DNA of 64,000 nt from assembly GCA_964533185.1 (NCBI GenBank), contig CAZHLD010000009.1, positions 1 through 64,000 of the forward strand, read 5' to 3'. The DNA is from CAZHLD01 sp964533185 (GTDB taxonomy: Bacteria > Acidobacteriota > Terriglobia > Acidiferrales > UBA7541). Positions 7,275 to 15,032 of this stretch are shown here, in pieces. A program made the position numbers and the translations under genes. How positions within the stretch are numbered: the stretch's first letter is position 1; each line of letters opens with the position of its first letter. The notes under the pieces were generated by a model. The model made no database searches, had not been told where the DNA came from, and saw only the letters and a program-made list of their open reading frames with translations.

Positions 7275-8900
7275 ATGAGTAAGAAAAGCGACAAGCCGCC
7301 GGCTCTGCCCAAACGGAGAGAGCGATTCACTACTCTCTCCGGCCTTCCGCTCGAAACACTCTACACGGCCGACGACCTCTCCGGCCGGGATGCGGAATCC
7401 GCGCTGGGCTATCCGGGCCAGTACCCCTTCACCCGCGGCGTTTACCCTACGATGTATCGCGGCCGGCTGTGGACGATGCGGCAGTACGCTGGCTTCGGCA
7501 CCGCGGTCGAATCAAATCGGCGTTATCGCTACCTGCTGAGCCAGGGGCAAACCGGTCTCTCCGTCGCCTTCGACCTCCCCACGCAGATCGGTCTCGACTC
7601 CGACCACGCCCTGGCTTCCGGCGAAGTCGGCAAGGTCGGCGTGGCCATTGATTCGCTCGAGGACATGGAGACGCTCTTCGCAGGCATCCCGCTCGACCGC
7701 GTCTCCACCTCGATGACCATCAATTCCACCGCCTCCATCCTCCTTGCCCTCTACGTCGCCGTCGCCAAAAAACAAGGCGCCAATCTGAAGAAACTCTCCG
7801 GCACGGTGCAGAACGACATCCTGAAGGAGTACATCGCCCGCGGCACCTACATCTACCCCGTGCGGCCGGCGATGCGCATCGTCACCGACCTTCTTGCCTG
7901 GTGCCGCACCGAGCTCCCCAACTGGAACACCATCTCCATCTCCGGCTACCACATCCGCGAAGCCGGCTCGACCGCCGTGCAGGAGGTCGCCTTCACCCTC
8001 GGTAACGCTATTGCCTACGTGCAAGCCGCCGTCGACGCCGGACTGCACGTGGACGACTTCGCCCCGCAGCTCTCCTTCTTCTTCAACGCCCACAACGATC
8101 TGCTCGAAGAAATCGCCAAGTACCGCGCCGCGCGCCGCCTCTGGGCGCGCATCATGCGCGACCACTTTAGCGCCAAAGACCCGCGTTCGATGATGCTCCG
8201 CTTCCATGCGCAGACGGCGGGCAGCTCGCTCACCGCGCAGCAGCCGGAGAACAACATCGTTCGCGTGGCCATCCAGGCGCTCGCCGCTGTGCTGGGCGGC
8301 TGCCAGTCGCTGCACTGTAACGCGCTCGACGAGGCGATGGCCCTGCCCACCGAGCAGGCCGCGCTCGTCGCTCTGCGCACCCAGCAAATCCTCGCGCAGG
8401 AAAGCGGCGTGGTGAACACCGTGGACCCCGTGGCCGGCTCCTACGCCATTGAAAAACTCACCGATGAAATTGAAACGCGCGCCAACGAGTACTTGGAACG
8501 CATCGCCGCACTGGGCGGCATGTTGCGCGCCATCGAAACCGGCTTTGTCCAAGCAGAAATCCAGAAGGCCGCCTACGACTATCAGCAGACCATCGAGCGC
8601 GGCGAGCAAGTCGTCGTCGGCGTCAATCAGTTCACCGCTGAAGAGGAGCGACCCATCCCTACCCTGCGCATCGACCCGGATATCGAGCGCGCGCAAGTCG
8701 AGCGCCTCCGCGCTCTGCGTGTCCGGCGCGACGGCAAGGCAGCTTGCGCCGCGCTGGGCGACGTTATCGCTCGCGCGCAATCTGGCGAGAACCTGATGCC
8801 AGCCATCTGTGCTGCCGTCGAAGCCTATTGCACCGTCGGCGAAATCTCTGACGCGCTCCGCCGCGTCTTCGGCGAATACCAGGAATCCGTCGTCGTCTAG
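7275..8900 (+). CDS. methylmalonyl-CoA mutase-type large subunit (catalytic domain only)
   Basis: 541 residues match the TIM-barrel substrate-binding domain of acyl-CoA mutases: FTRGVYPTMYRGRLWTMRQY (Tyr61), GQTGLSVAFDLPTQIGLDSD, TVQNDILKEYIARGTYIYP (Arg189) and SISGYHIREAGSTAVQE. The Tyr and Arg correspond to the pair that selects methylmalonyl-CoA. Isobutyryl-CoA mutases usually carry Phe and Gln, so methylmalonyl-CoA is the more likely substrate. The C-terminal B12-binding domain (DxHxxG) is absent, so the enzyme must pair with a separate small B12-binding subunit, not found in this window. It probably interconverts succinyl-CoA and methylmalonyl-CoA in propionate or branched-chain metabolism. 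The cofactor links it to the B12 uptake genes 4-11 kb away. Confidence 0.9.
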   Translation: MSKKSDKPPALPKRRERFTTLSGLPLETLYTADDLSGRDAESALGYPGQYPFTRGVYPTMYRGRLWTMRQYAGFGTAVESNRRYRYLLSQGQTGLSVAFDLPTQIGLDSDHALASGEVGKVGVAIDSLEDMETLFAGIPLDRVSTSMTINSTASILLALYVAVAKKQGANLKKLSGTVQNDILKEYIARGTYIYPVRPAMRIVTDLLAWCRTELPNWNTISISGYHIREAGSTAVQEVAFTLGNAIAYVQAAVDAGLHVDDFAPQLSFFFNAHNDLLEEIAKYRAARRLWARIMRDHFSAKDPRSMMLRFHAQTAGSSLTAQQPENNIVRVAIQALAAVLGGCQSLHCNALDEAMALPTEQAALVALRTQQILAQESGVVNTVDPVAGSYAIEKLTDEIETRANEYLERIAALGGMLRAIETGFVQAEIQKAAYDYQQTIERGEQVVVGVNQFTAEEERPIPTLRIDPDIERAQVERLRALRVRRDGKAACAALGDVIARAQSGENLMPAICAAVEAYCTVGEISDALRRVFGEYQESVVV

Positions 8901-8920
8901 CGCCCTCCTGTCCCGCGAGG

Positions 8921-8974
8921 TGTCATTCTGAGCGAAGCGATCGAAGATTCCGGCCTGGCCGGAAAGAATCCCTC
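8921..8974 (+). repeat. dispersed intergenic repeat (TGTCATTCTG… family), copy 1
   Basis: Starts TGTCATTCTGAGCGAAGCGA and ends with AAGATTCCGGCCTGGCCGGAAAGAATCCCTC-like sequence containing a small palindrome (TTCCGGCC/GGCCGGAA). A close copy lies at 19715-19780. A related palindromic element is at 43129-43222 and a fragment at about 62686. The repeat abuts the start of the next gene. Confidence 0.7.
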
Positions 8975-8975
8975 C

Positions 8976-9713
8976 GTGCGCCACTCTCTCGAAAACGAAG
9001 TCCGCTGGCCACGCCACGTCGTCACCACCGCCGACGCCGTCCGCTTCATCGACGCCGTCGGCTTCTGTCTCCTCTTTCCCATCAAAAATCTGCCGTTGCC
9101 TTCGCTCTACTACGCCGTTGCCCGCCGCACGTCCATCACTTGGGATTCTTACACCGAGAAAATCTGGCATTGGAAGGACAACCTCGGCCGTCGCCGTCGC
9201 GCCTTCTACGCGAAATATTTCAAGGGCCGCGGCACGTTCATTTCCTTGAAGCTGTTGCCTCACTTCTTGGCCATGCGCGAATCCGCCGCTGCGGCAGGCG
9301 ACGCCGAGGCTTACTATCGCGCCGGGCGCATCTCTGCCGACGCACGCGCCATCTGGGAAGCCCTCGCCGAACACGGGCAGTTGGCCACGCTCGAGCTGCG
9401 TCACGCCTGCAAAATGGACAGCAAAGCCGGCAACGCCCGCTTCAAGCGCGCCATGGCCGAGCTGCAATGTTTGCTGTTGGTTTTTTATTCGGGAGCCGAG
9501 CAGGAAACGGCCGCCTGGCCCTCCGGCCGCTTTGAACTGACCGCGCAGGCCTTCCCGCGCCAGGTACGCGACGCGCGCCGAATCACTCCCGAACACGCCC
9601 GCGCCGTCCTGGCCCGCAAATACCTCGAATGGCACTCCGCCGCGCCGCCGCAACTCCTGGCGCGGCTCTTTGGCTGGTCGAAGGGCGAAGCCGTCGCCGC
9701 CTGCAAACCCTAA
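8976..9713 (+). CDS. AlkZ-related winged-helix protein
   Basis: A 245-residue protein resembling the AlkZ/YcaQ-like family of winged-helix proteins. Features include LPLPSLYYAVARR, a long helical region rich in Arg (ENLGRRRRAFYAKYF-type, residues about 60-80), GTFISLKLLPHFLA, and a winged-helix-like stretch (LATLELRHACKMDSKAGNAR). Full AlkZ glycosylases carry a QxQ or QxD motif near the catalytic site, which I do not see, so DNA glycosylase activity is unproven. The GTG start lies directly after the dispersed repeat at 8921-8974. The 3' end overlaps the convergent bcp-like gene by four bases. Confidence 0.6.
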   Translation: MRHSLENEVRWPRHVVTTADAVRFIDAVGFCLLFPIKNLPLPSLYYAVARRTSITWDSYTEKIWHWKDNLGRRRRAFYAKYFKGRGTFISLKLLPHFLAMRESAAAAGDAEAYYRAGRISADARAIWEALAEHGQLATLELRHACKMDSKAGNARFKRAMAELQCLLLVFYSGAEQETAAWPSGRFELTAQAFPRQVRDARRITPEHARAVLARKYLEWHSAAPPQLLARLFGWSKGEAVAACKP

Positions 9714-10180
9714 CCCGCCGCCTTCAGCGCCTCGAGCACTTCCACGGCGTGGCCCTTCGGGCTAACGCTCGGCCAGGTCTTGCGGATCTTCCCGTCCAGG
9801 CCGATCAAAAAGGTGCTGCGCACGATTCCGAGAAATGACTTGCCTAGGAAACTCTTCATCCGCCGCGCGCCGTAAGCATCAATGGCCCGGAACTCCGGGT
9901 CGCTCAGCAGCGAGAAATTGATTTTGTGCTTGGCCTTGAACTTGGCCTGCGTCTCCACGGAGTCGCCGCTGCACCCCAGGATCACCGCTCCGGCGGCATC
10001 AAACTTCTTTTTTGCGTCACGAAACTCGGACGCCTCATTCGTTCAACCCGAGGTCAGCGCCTTGGGAAAAAAGTAGAGCACCACGTGCTTGCCCCGCAGG
10101 TCCGCCAGGGTAATCTCTGTGCCGTTGTCTGCCGTCAGCCGAAACTCCGGCGCCTTGTCTCCTGTCTTCAGTTCAGCCAT
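9710..10180 (-). CDS. bcp: Bcp/PrxQ peroxiredoxin with in-frame UGA at the peroxidatic position (predicted selenoprotein)
   Basis: From ATG at 10180 the frame reads MAELKTGDKAPEFRLTADNG…VVLYFFPKALTSG, then UGA (10045-10043), then TNEASEFRDAKKKF and on to FKAKHKINFSLLSDPEF and a stop at 9710. In Bcp/PrxQ proteins the motif is PGCTxEA-like, with the attacking Cys exactly where UGA stands, so residue 46 is predicted to be selenocysteine. With Sec the protein is 156 residues, the normal family length. The resolving Cys position five residues on is Ser51. Another Cys lies in ILGCSGDS. A SECIS-like hairpin follows at 10033-10014, and selB is encoded at 33903. It would reduce hydroperoxides in the cytosol. 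Gene calling that treats UGA as stop finds only the part after 9985. A disabling mutation is the alternative, but it is less likely given the hairpin and the second similar case at 59562. Confidence 0.88.
10014..10033 (-). promoter_or_regulatory. SECIS-like hairpin in the bcp-type selenoprotein mRNA
   Basis: Starting nine bases after the UGA, the mRNA folds as GCGUCCGA / loop GUU / UCG-U-GACGC: eight base pairs with one bulged U and a three-base loop starting with G. The loop begins 17 bases after the UGA. This meets the usual bacterial SECIS description (a short apical loop with an early G, roughly 16-37 bases from the UGA). Confidence 0.75.
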
Positions 10181-10283
10181 CTGTTTCACCCCGGTTCAAC
10201 GATAGTTCACTTCCAGCCTTACTAAAGCCCGTTTTAACAGCCGATTCGTTATTAAAGTGAAAGGCCGTTTTCTTTAATAGCGG

Positions 10284-11837
10284 TCATCTCTGGCCGCCGC
10301 GGTCCCTCTCGGACGCAGTGGAGTTAAGCAGTCGCTTCAGCGTGTCGTTTACGACCTGCGGATTCGCCTGGCCGCGCGACAGCCTCATCACTTGCCCGAC
10401 AAAAAACTTGAACACGCCTCCGTTCCCGGCGCGGTATTTGGCCACGTTCTCCGGGTTTGCAGCAATCACTTCACGCGCCCATTGCTCGATCGACACAGCA
10501 TCGCTCACCTGCGTCAGCCCCTCGGCGGCGATGATCGGCCCTGCCGGCTGGCCGGTGGCAAACATCTTCGCAAACACTTTCTTGCCCGTCGCCACGGTGA
10601 TCTGGTCGCTCTCGACTAGCTTCAGCAGCTCTGCCAGCGCCGCTGGGCTCACCGGACTCGCAGCGATCTCCTTCCCCGCATCGTTGAGCAGCCGCAGCAG
10701 CTCCGTCGCCACCCAGTTCGCCGCCAATTTCGCGGGAAGTCTCGAAGCCACCACCGCCTCGAAGTAGTCTGCCAGCGCACGACTGTCAGCCAGCACACCC
10801 GCATCGTAGGGAGTAATCCCGTACTCGCGCACCAGCCGCGCGCGCTTCGCTTCGGGCAGCTCCGGCATCGCCGCGCGGATCTTGGCCTTCCACTCCTCGC
10901 TGACGCGCACGGGCAGCAGGTCGGGCTCGGGGAAATAGCGGTAGTCCTGCGCAAATTCTTTCGAGCGCATCGGCTCGGTACGGCCCGCGCTCACGTTCCA
11001 GAGCCGCGTTTCCTGTTCGATGCTCCCGCCCGCTTCTAGCACCTCGATGTGCCGCCCGATCTCAAACTCGAGCGCGCGTTGGAGGTAACGGAACGAGTTC
11101 AGGTTTTTCACTTCCGTCTTCGTGCCGAACTGTTCCACGCCGCGCGGCCGCACGCTGACGTTCGCGTCACAACGCAGCGACCCTTCTTCCATGTTGCAGT
11201 CGCTCACCTCGGTGTATTCCAGCACCTGCTTGAGCGCCGTCAGGTAGGCATACGCCTCAGTCGGCGACCTCAGGTCCGGCTCCGACACAATCTCCACCAG
11301 CGGCACGCCGCAGCGGTTGTAGTCGATGTAGCTCTTCTCGGCCGAATCTGGAAAACCTTCGTGCAAGTTTTTTGCGGCGTCTTCTTCCATGTGCAGCCGC
11401 GTGATGCCGACGCGCTTTTGCACCCCGGCCTTGCCGGGGTGCGCGTTGTTGTGCGAACCATCCACCTCAATCTCGAGCCATCCGCCCGTGGCCATCGGCA
11501 GCTCGTACATCGAAATCTGGTAGCCCTTGGGCAGGTCAGGGTAGAAGTAGTTTTTCCGCGCAAACCGCGAGCGCTCCTGCACCGTGCAATTCAGCGCCAG
11601 CGCCGCGCGCACAGCCAGCTCGACCGCCTTCTTGTTCAGCACCGGCAGCGACCCGGGCAGGCCCAGGCATACCGGGCAGGTGTTTTGGTTCGGCCGGTCA
11701 CCGAAGCGCGTCGAGCAGCCGCAGAAGACCTTCGTCACGGTCTTCAGCTGGACGTGCACCTCCAGCCCGATCACCGGCTCCCACCGCTCGAGCGCCGCCG
11801 GCGTCACACCGCGCACTTCTGAGGAAACTCGGCTCAT
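10284..11837 (-). CDS. gatB: Asp-tRNA(Asn)/Glu-tRNA(Gln) amidotransferase subunit B
   Basis: GatB is the kinase/transferase subunit that activates the Glu or Asp on mischarged tRNA and adds ammonia from GatA. The 517 residues show WEPVIGLEVHVQLKTVTKVF at the N-terminus, the zinc-binding CGCSTRFGDRPNQNTCPVC region (residues about 39-58), PDLPKGYQISMYELP, YIDYNRCGVPLVEIV and SLRCDANVSVRP. The C-terminal helical/YqeY-like tRNA-binding domain (residues about 360-505) ends in QVVNDTLKRLL. It is slightly longer than average because of a short N-terminal extension and a charged tail. gatC and gatA are not adjacent. Confidence 0.97.
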   Translation of the reverse strand: MSRVSSEVRGVTPAALERWEPVIGLEVHVQLKTVTKVFCGCSTRFGDRPNQNTCPVCLGLPGSLPVLNKKAVELAVRAALALNCTVQERSRFARKNYFYPDLPKGYQISMYELPMATGGWLEIEVDGSHNNAHPGKAGVQKRVGITRLHMEEDAAKNLHEGFPDSAEKSYIDYNRCGVPLVEIVSEPDLRSPTEAYAYLTALKQVLEYTEVSDCNMEEGSLRCDANVSVRPRGVEQFGTKTEVKNLNSFRYLQRALEFEIGRHIEVLEAGGSIEQETRLWNVSAGRTEPMRSKEFAQDYRYFPEPDLLPVRVSEEWKAKIRAAMPELPEAKRARLVREYGITPYDAGVLADSRALADYFEAVVASRLPAKLAANWVATELLRLLNDAGKEIAASPVSPAALAELLKLVESDQITVATGKKVFAKMFATGQPAGPIIAAEGLTQVSDAVSIEQWAREVIAANPENVAKYRAGNGGVFKFFVGQVMRLSRGQANPQVVNDTLKRLLNSTASERDRGGQR

Positions 11838-11867
11838 CGCAAACCGTGGATTATAGCATCGGGAGCC

Positions 11868-12395
11868 TTACTGCCCGACTTCGGCGCGGCGCCGCACGGC
11901 AGCCAGCCAGTTTTTCGTGAGGCCGTCGTGGAACGGCCGAATCACGCGCCAGTAGGCCCGCCCGAGGCGCCCCTTGAACACGGCACAAGTCACATTGAAA
12001 ACGCGACAGCCGTTTGCCGTGGGAACGATGACGAAGCTCACCAGCGCCCTGGCCAGTTTGTTCTCGACACTCAATCCAAGCTCCCGCCCCTGCTCCACGT
12101 GCTCGATTCGGAAGAAGACGTAGCTGTTGCCCGGCACAAACGGTCCCGCACGGCGGTCCCACTGTATGCCCTCATCCCAGCCAAACACTCGGCCCACCGC
12201 TGCGCGCACAGCCAGCAGCGCGCGCCAGTGCCAGCGTGGTGCGACGGCCTCGCGGTCTTCCAGCGCCGCAAACACGCGTTCCGGCGGCGCAGCCACGTCA
12301 ACGGCGTGGACATTCACGACGGGGAACTCCGTCGCTCGCCGCCCAATCCACGTCTCGCCGCACGTCTTCAGAAACCCTGCCGACTCAATCTGCAT
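11868..12395 (-). CDS. DUF2867/SRPBCC-like protein
   Basis: A 175-residue protein without signal peptide. The segment VHAVDVAAPPERVFAALEDRE resembles the start of START/SRPBCC ligand-binding domains. The later part (FFRIEHVEQGRELGLSVENK, then SFVIVPTANGCRVFNVTCAVF, GRLGRAYWRVIRPFHDGL) matches the layout of DUF2867 proteins. No enzymatic motif is visible. It lies between gatB and the B12 receptor, all on the minus strand, with about 30 bases to gatB. Confidence 0.6.
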   Translation of the reverse strand: MQIESAGFLKTCGETWIGRRATEFPVVNVHAVDVAAPPERVFAALEDREAVAPRWHWRALLAVRAAVGRVFGWDEGIQWDRRAGPFVPGNSYVFFRIEHVEQGRELGLSVENKLARALVSFVIVPTANGCRVFNVTCAVFKGRLGRAYWRVIRPFHDGLTKNWLAAVRRRAEVGQ

Positions 12396-12403
12396 AAGGG
12401 CAT

Positions 12404-12440
12404 TGTAGGAGCGAAGCCCGCCACGGCGGGCGCCCCTACA
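12404..12440. repeat. palindromic dispersed repeat (TGTAGG…CCTACA family)
   Basis: A near-perfect inverted repeat: TGTAGGAGCG and CGCCCCTACA at the ends, and GCCCGCC/GGCGGGC inside. It lies between convergently placed ends, after the B12 receptor stop and before the 11868-12395 gene. Related sequences occur near 45679-45700 and 51035-51147. It may act as a terminator. Confidence 0.6.
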
Positions 12441-12449
12441 TCTGTTACA

Positions 12450-14723
12450 TCATTCTCCGCCCACCGTGTATTTCATCCCCACACGAAACGCCCGCCCCAG
12501 CGACGGATACCCCAGCGCCTCCTGATAGCTCTTGTCGAGCAGGTTTTCAATTCGCCCGAACAAGCGCACGCCCCGGCCCATGTCGTAGCTGCCTGCAAAG
12601 TCAACGCGCGCGTAGCCGGGGTTTTGCGTCCGACCCAGCCCGAGGAAGTCGCTATCGGTGCGCCGCCCGACGAAATAGCCCGCCAGGTTCCAGTTCATCC
12701 GGCGGAACGCCGCATTTAGGATCAGGTTGCCGGAATTCACCGGACGTCGGAACAGCCGGTTGCCGGCCAACAGCGAAGGGTCAAACGCGTTGGGTGCCTG
12801 GAGCACGCGGCTGTCCACATAGCTGTAACTGCCGGAGACGCTCAGCCAGTTCGCGGGCTTGGCCTCGAGCGCCACGTTGGTGCCGCGCGCCCGCGCCAGG
12901 TCAGTGTTGAAAAACGTGCCGAAGCCAAACGGGCAGCCCGGCGGCGGCGCCAGCGGACACGGCCCGCCCGGAAAGCAAAACGTGAAGCTGACGATGTCGC
13001 GGTAGCGATTGTCGAAATAGTTGCCCGAGAGCCGCACGCGGTCGTCGGCCAGCCGCTGTTCGATCCCGGCGTGGATGGTGCGGCTGCGCTCGGGCCGCAA
13101 ATCAGCGTTCCCGGGGAAACACGGATCGGCGCCGAACGACTGATCGAGCCGCGGCTCTTTGATCCCGCGTCCCATCGCAAACTTCAGCCGCGTGGCCCCC
13201 CAGAAGCCGCTGCCAAAGCGCAGCGCGTAAGCCACGCCGAAGCGCGGCACCACGCGAGTGCCGAAGCTGGCGTTGTCCTCGACGCGGAAGCCGGCATTCA
13301 CCGTCAGCCGCTGTCCTAGCTGTGTGCGCCCCTCCACGTAGCCAGCCTGGTTGTTGCGCCGCGCGTGAACCGTGCCCAGCGCGCTGAGGCGCCCGTTTTC
13401 GACTTCGTACTGGTAGCCCGCAGTGACGCCGCCCTGGCGGAAGACGTAGCTCGTCTGTGCAGAAAATCCCGCGCGGTTGAACTGGTTCCCCGCGGTGAAC
13501 GGGAAATCGCAGAACTGTGCCGTCGCCACCGCGCGCGACGAGCGCGGCGCAAACGCGCAGATACCGAACGGGTCGGGCTCGATGTAGAAATCGGCCAGTG
13601 GGTTCAGGAATTGCTGCCGGATGTAAGTTTCCGTGCTGGAGAGGCGATGCCGCCAGCTCGCGCCGGTTTGGAACTCCCAGCCCAGGTGGGCGCTGAAGTT
13701 TTCAAACCGGTTCTCCTGGTCGAGGTTGGGCGGCGTGAAGAGTGTCTGCCCGGGCGTGCCGGAGTGGCTGTTCTGGTTGCGCAGGCTCAGGCGCAGCCGG
13801 TTCGTTTCTGTGAAGCGCCAGCCGAAGTTGCCGGAGAGCGTCGTGTTGCGGAAATTGTCGTTGGGTCCTTCGCCGGAAGTTTGAAACTGACCTGCAGCCG
13901 CCGAGTAGTCGAAGCGCCCGACCTCGCCGGAAAGCAGCGCCGTGCCACGCGCGGTGCCGAAGCTACCTCCCTCCGCCAGCAACTGGAAGCGAGGCGTGCG
14001 CGTGTTCCCGCGTCGCGTAAAAATCTGCACGACGCCGGCCATCGCGTCCGAGCCGAATAGTGCGCTCGCCGCCCCGTGTACCACCTCGATCTTTTCCACG
14101 TTGTCGATCGTGAAGTTTGAAAAATCCATTGCGCCGCCCGGCTCGTTCACCGTCGTGCCGTCCACCAGCACCTTGGTGAAGTTGGAATTGCCGCCGTCGA
14201 GAAAGAGCGATGTCAGGCCGCCTTCGCGACCCAGACGCGCCGCGCTGATCCCCGGCGTGGCGGCCAGCGCCGCCGCCAGCCAGACGGTCTGCCGCTCTTC
14301 AATCTGCTGCCGCGTCACTACCGTGACGAGCGATGTCGCCGCGACGGCCTCCACCGGCTCGGCCTGCGCCGTCACCACGACGGTTGCGGCCAGCCGCTCC
14401 AGCTCGAGCCGCACACGCAGTTCGCGGTTCTCGCCCGCGTTCAGCGTGACAGTCTGCTCTTCGCGTGCAAACGAGGGATGCGTAATGCGGACGCGGTATT
14501 CACCCGGCTCGAGCCGCAGCTCAAACCGTCCATCCGCACCGCTGGTCGTCTGCACGGCCGCGCCGCTCGACCCGGTACGCTCAGCCGTTACAATCGCCCC
14601 GCGAATGGCTCCGCCGGTCACATCGGTAAGAACCCCGGTCAATGTTGCAGTGGATTGCGCTTCGAGGTGCAGTGTTGCGAACAACAGGACAAATCCAAAA
14701 GCCAGAAGCTTGCTGCGTTTCAT
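12450..14723 (-). CDS. TonB-dependent outer-membrane receptor, probably for cobalamin
   Basis: The ATG at 14723 follows GGAGGACACAC, a strong ribosome site. A signal peptide (MKRSKLLAFGFVLLFATLHL…EAQ) precedes a carboxypeptidase-regulatory-like domain (residues about 25-110: TATLTGVLTDVTGGAIRGA…GEYRVRITHPSF). A TonB plug (about 125-245: VVTRQQIEERQTVWLAAALA, VLVDGTTVNEPGGAMDFSNF, IEVVHGAASALFGSDAMAG) and a beta-barrel follow, ending RVGMKYTVGGE. The length is 757 residues. The cobalamin riboswitch directly upstream and the adjacent btuFCD-like genes make B12 or another corrinoid the likely substrate. The added N-terminal domain is typical of Acidobacteria and Bacteroidetes and absent from E. 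coli BtuB. Confidence 0.92.
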   Translation of the reverse strand: MKRSKLLAFGFVLLFATLHLEAQSTATLTGVLTDVTGGAIRGAIVTAERTGSSGAAVQTTSGADGRFELRLEPGEYRVRITHPSFAREEQTVTLNAGENRELRVRLELERLAATVVVTAQAEPVEAVAATSLVTVVTRQQIEERQTVWLAAALAATPGISAARLGREGGLTSLFLDGGNSNFTKVLVDGTTVNEPGGAMDFSNFTIDNVEKIEVVHGAASALFGSDAMAGVVQIFTRRGNTRTPRFQLLAEGGSFGTARGTALLSGEVGRFDYSAAAGQFQTSGEGPNDNFRNTTLSGNFGWRFTETNRLRLSLRNQNSHSGTPGQTLFTPPNLDQENRFENFSAHLGWEFQTGASWRHRLSSTETYIRQQFLNPLADFYIEPDPFGICAFAPRSSRAVATAQFCDFPFTAGNQFNRAGFSAQTSYVFRQGGVTAGYQYEVENGRLSALGTVHARRNNQAGYVEGRTQLGQRLTVNAGFRVEDNASFGTRVVPRFGVAYALRFGSGFWGATRLKFAMGRGIKEPRLDQSFGADPCFPGNADLRPERSRTIHAGIEQRLADDRVRLSGNYFDNRYRDIVSFTFCFPGGPCPLAPPPGCPFGFGTFFNTDLARARGTNVALEAKPANWLSVSGSYSYVDSRVLQAPNAFDPSLLAGNRLFRRPVNSGNLILNAAFRRMNWNLAGYFVGRRTDSDFLGLGRTQNPGYARVDFAGSYDMGRGVRLFGRIENLLDKSYQEALGYPSLGRAFRVGMKYTVGGE

Positions 14724-14765
14724 GTGTGTCCTCCTCTCCCTCTCGCGCGGGAGGTGAAGGTTGTC

Positions 14766-14985
14766 CCGCCGGGCGCAGTAAAAGCGCCCTGCGGGTTGCG
14801 GACTCCGCCGGTCTCCTGGCTTGGCGGCACTCTGGCCGCACGGCCTTCCCGCTTCGCCGCCTCTTCCAGCGAGGCCTCGCGAAGCAGTGGCTCGTGCGCG
14901 ATCAACAGACCGCCTTACAGTCGCGCGGCGGCGACGGCTTTTCACCGTCTTCCCGTGCACGGAGTCTGCGGGTTAAAATCATGCA
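14766..14985 (-). promoter_or_regulatory. cobalamin riboswitch 1 (TonB receptor leader)
   Basis: On the minus strand the leader shows, in order, GGGAAGACGGTGAAAAGCCG, the GCGACTGTAA element, AGCCACTG and the B12-box-like GCCAGGAGACCGGC, with closing arms (ACCCGCAGACTCC and GGAGTCCGCAACCCGC). This is the standard cobalamin riboswitch architecture. A hairpin (GGGCGC…GCGCCC) follows, without a U-tract. CCTCCC close to the start can pair with the GGGAGAGG ribosome site, so control is probably at translation. The boundaries are approximate. Confidence 0.9.
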
Positions 14986-15032
14986 ACGCGGGCGGCGAGC
15001 TTTCGCCCTGCCGCAGGCGTCGCCGGAACAAC

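Noticed and set aside
7512..9653. 713-residue open frame antisense to the mutase gene
   Set aside because: It has no recognisable domain and arises from strong third-position GC bias opposite a well-supported gene.
9710..9985. 91-residue gene starting MILGCSGDS
   Set aside because: This is only the part of the Bcp protein after the UGA. The family N-terminus and active site lie upstream in the same frame.
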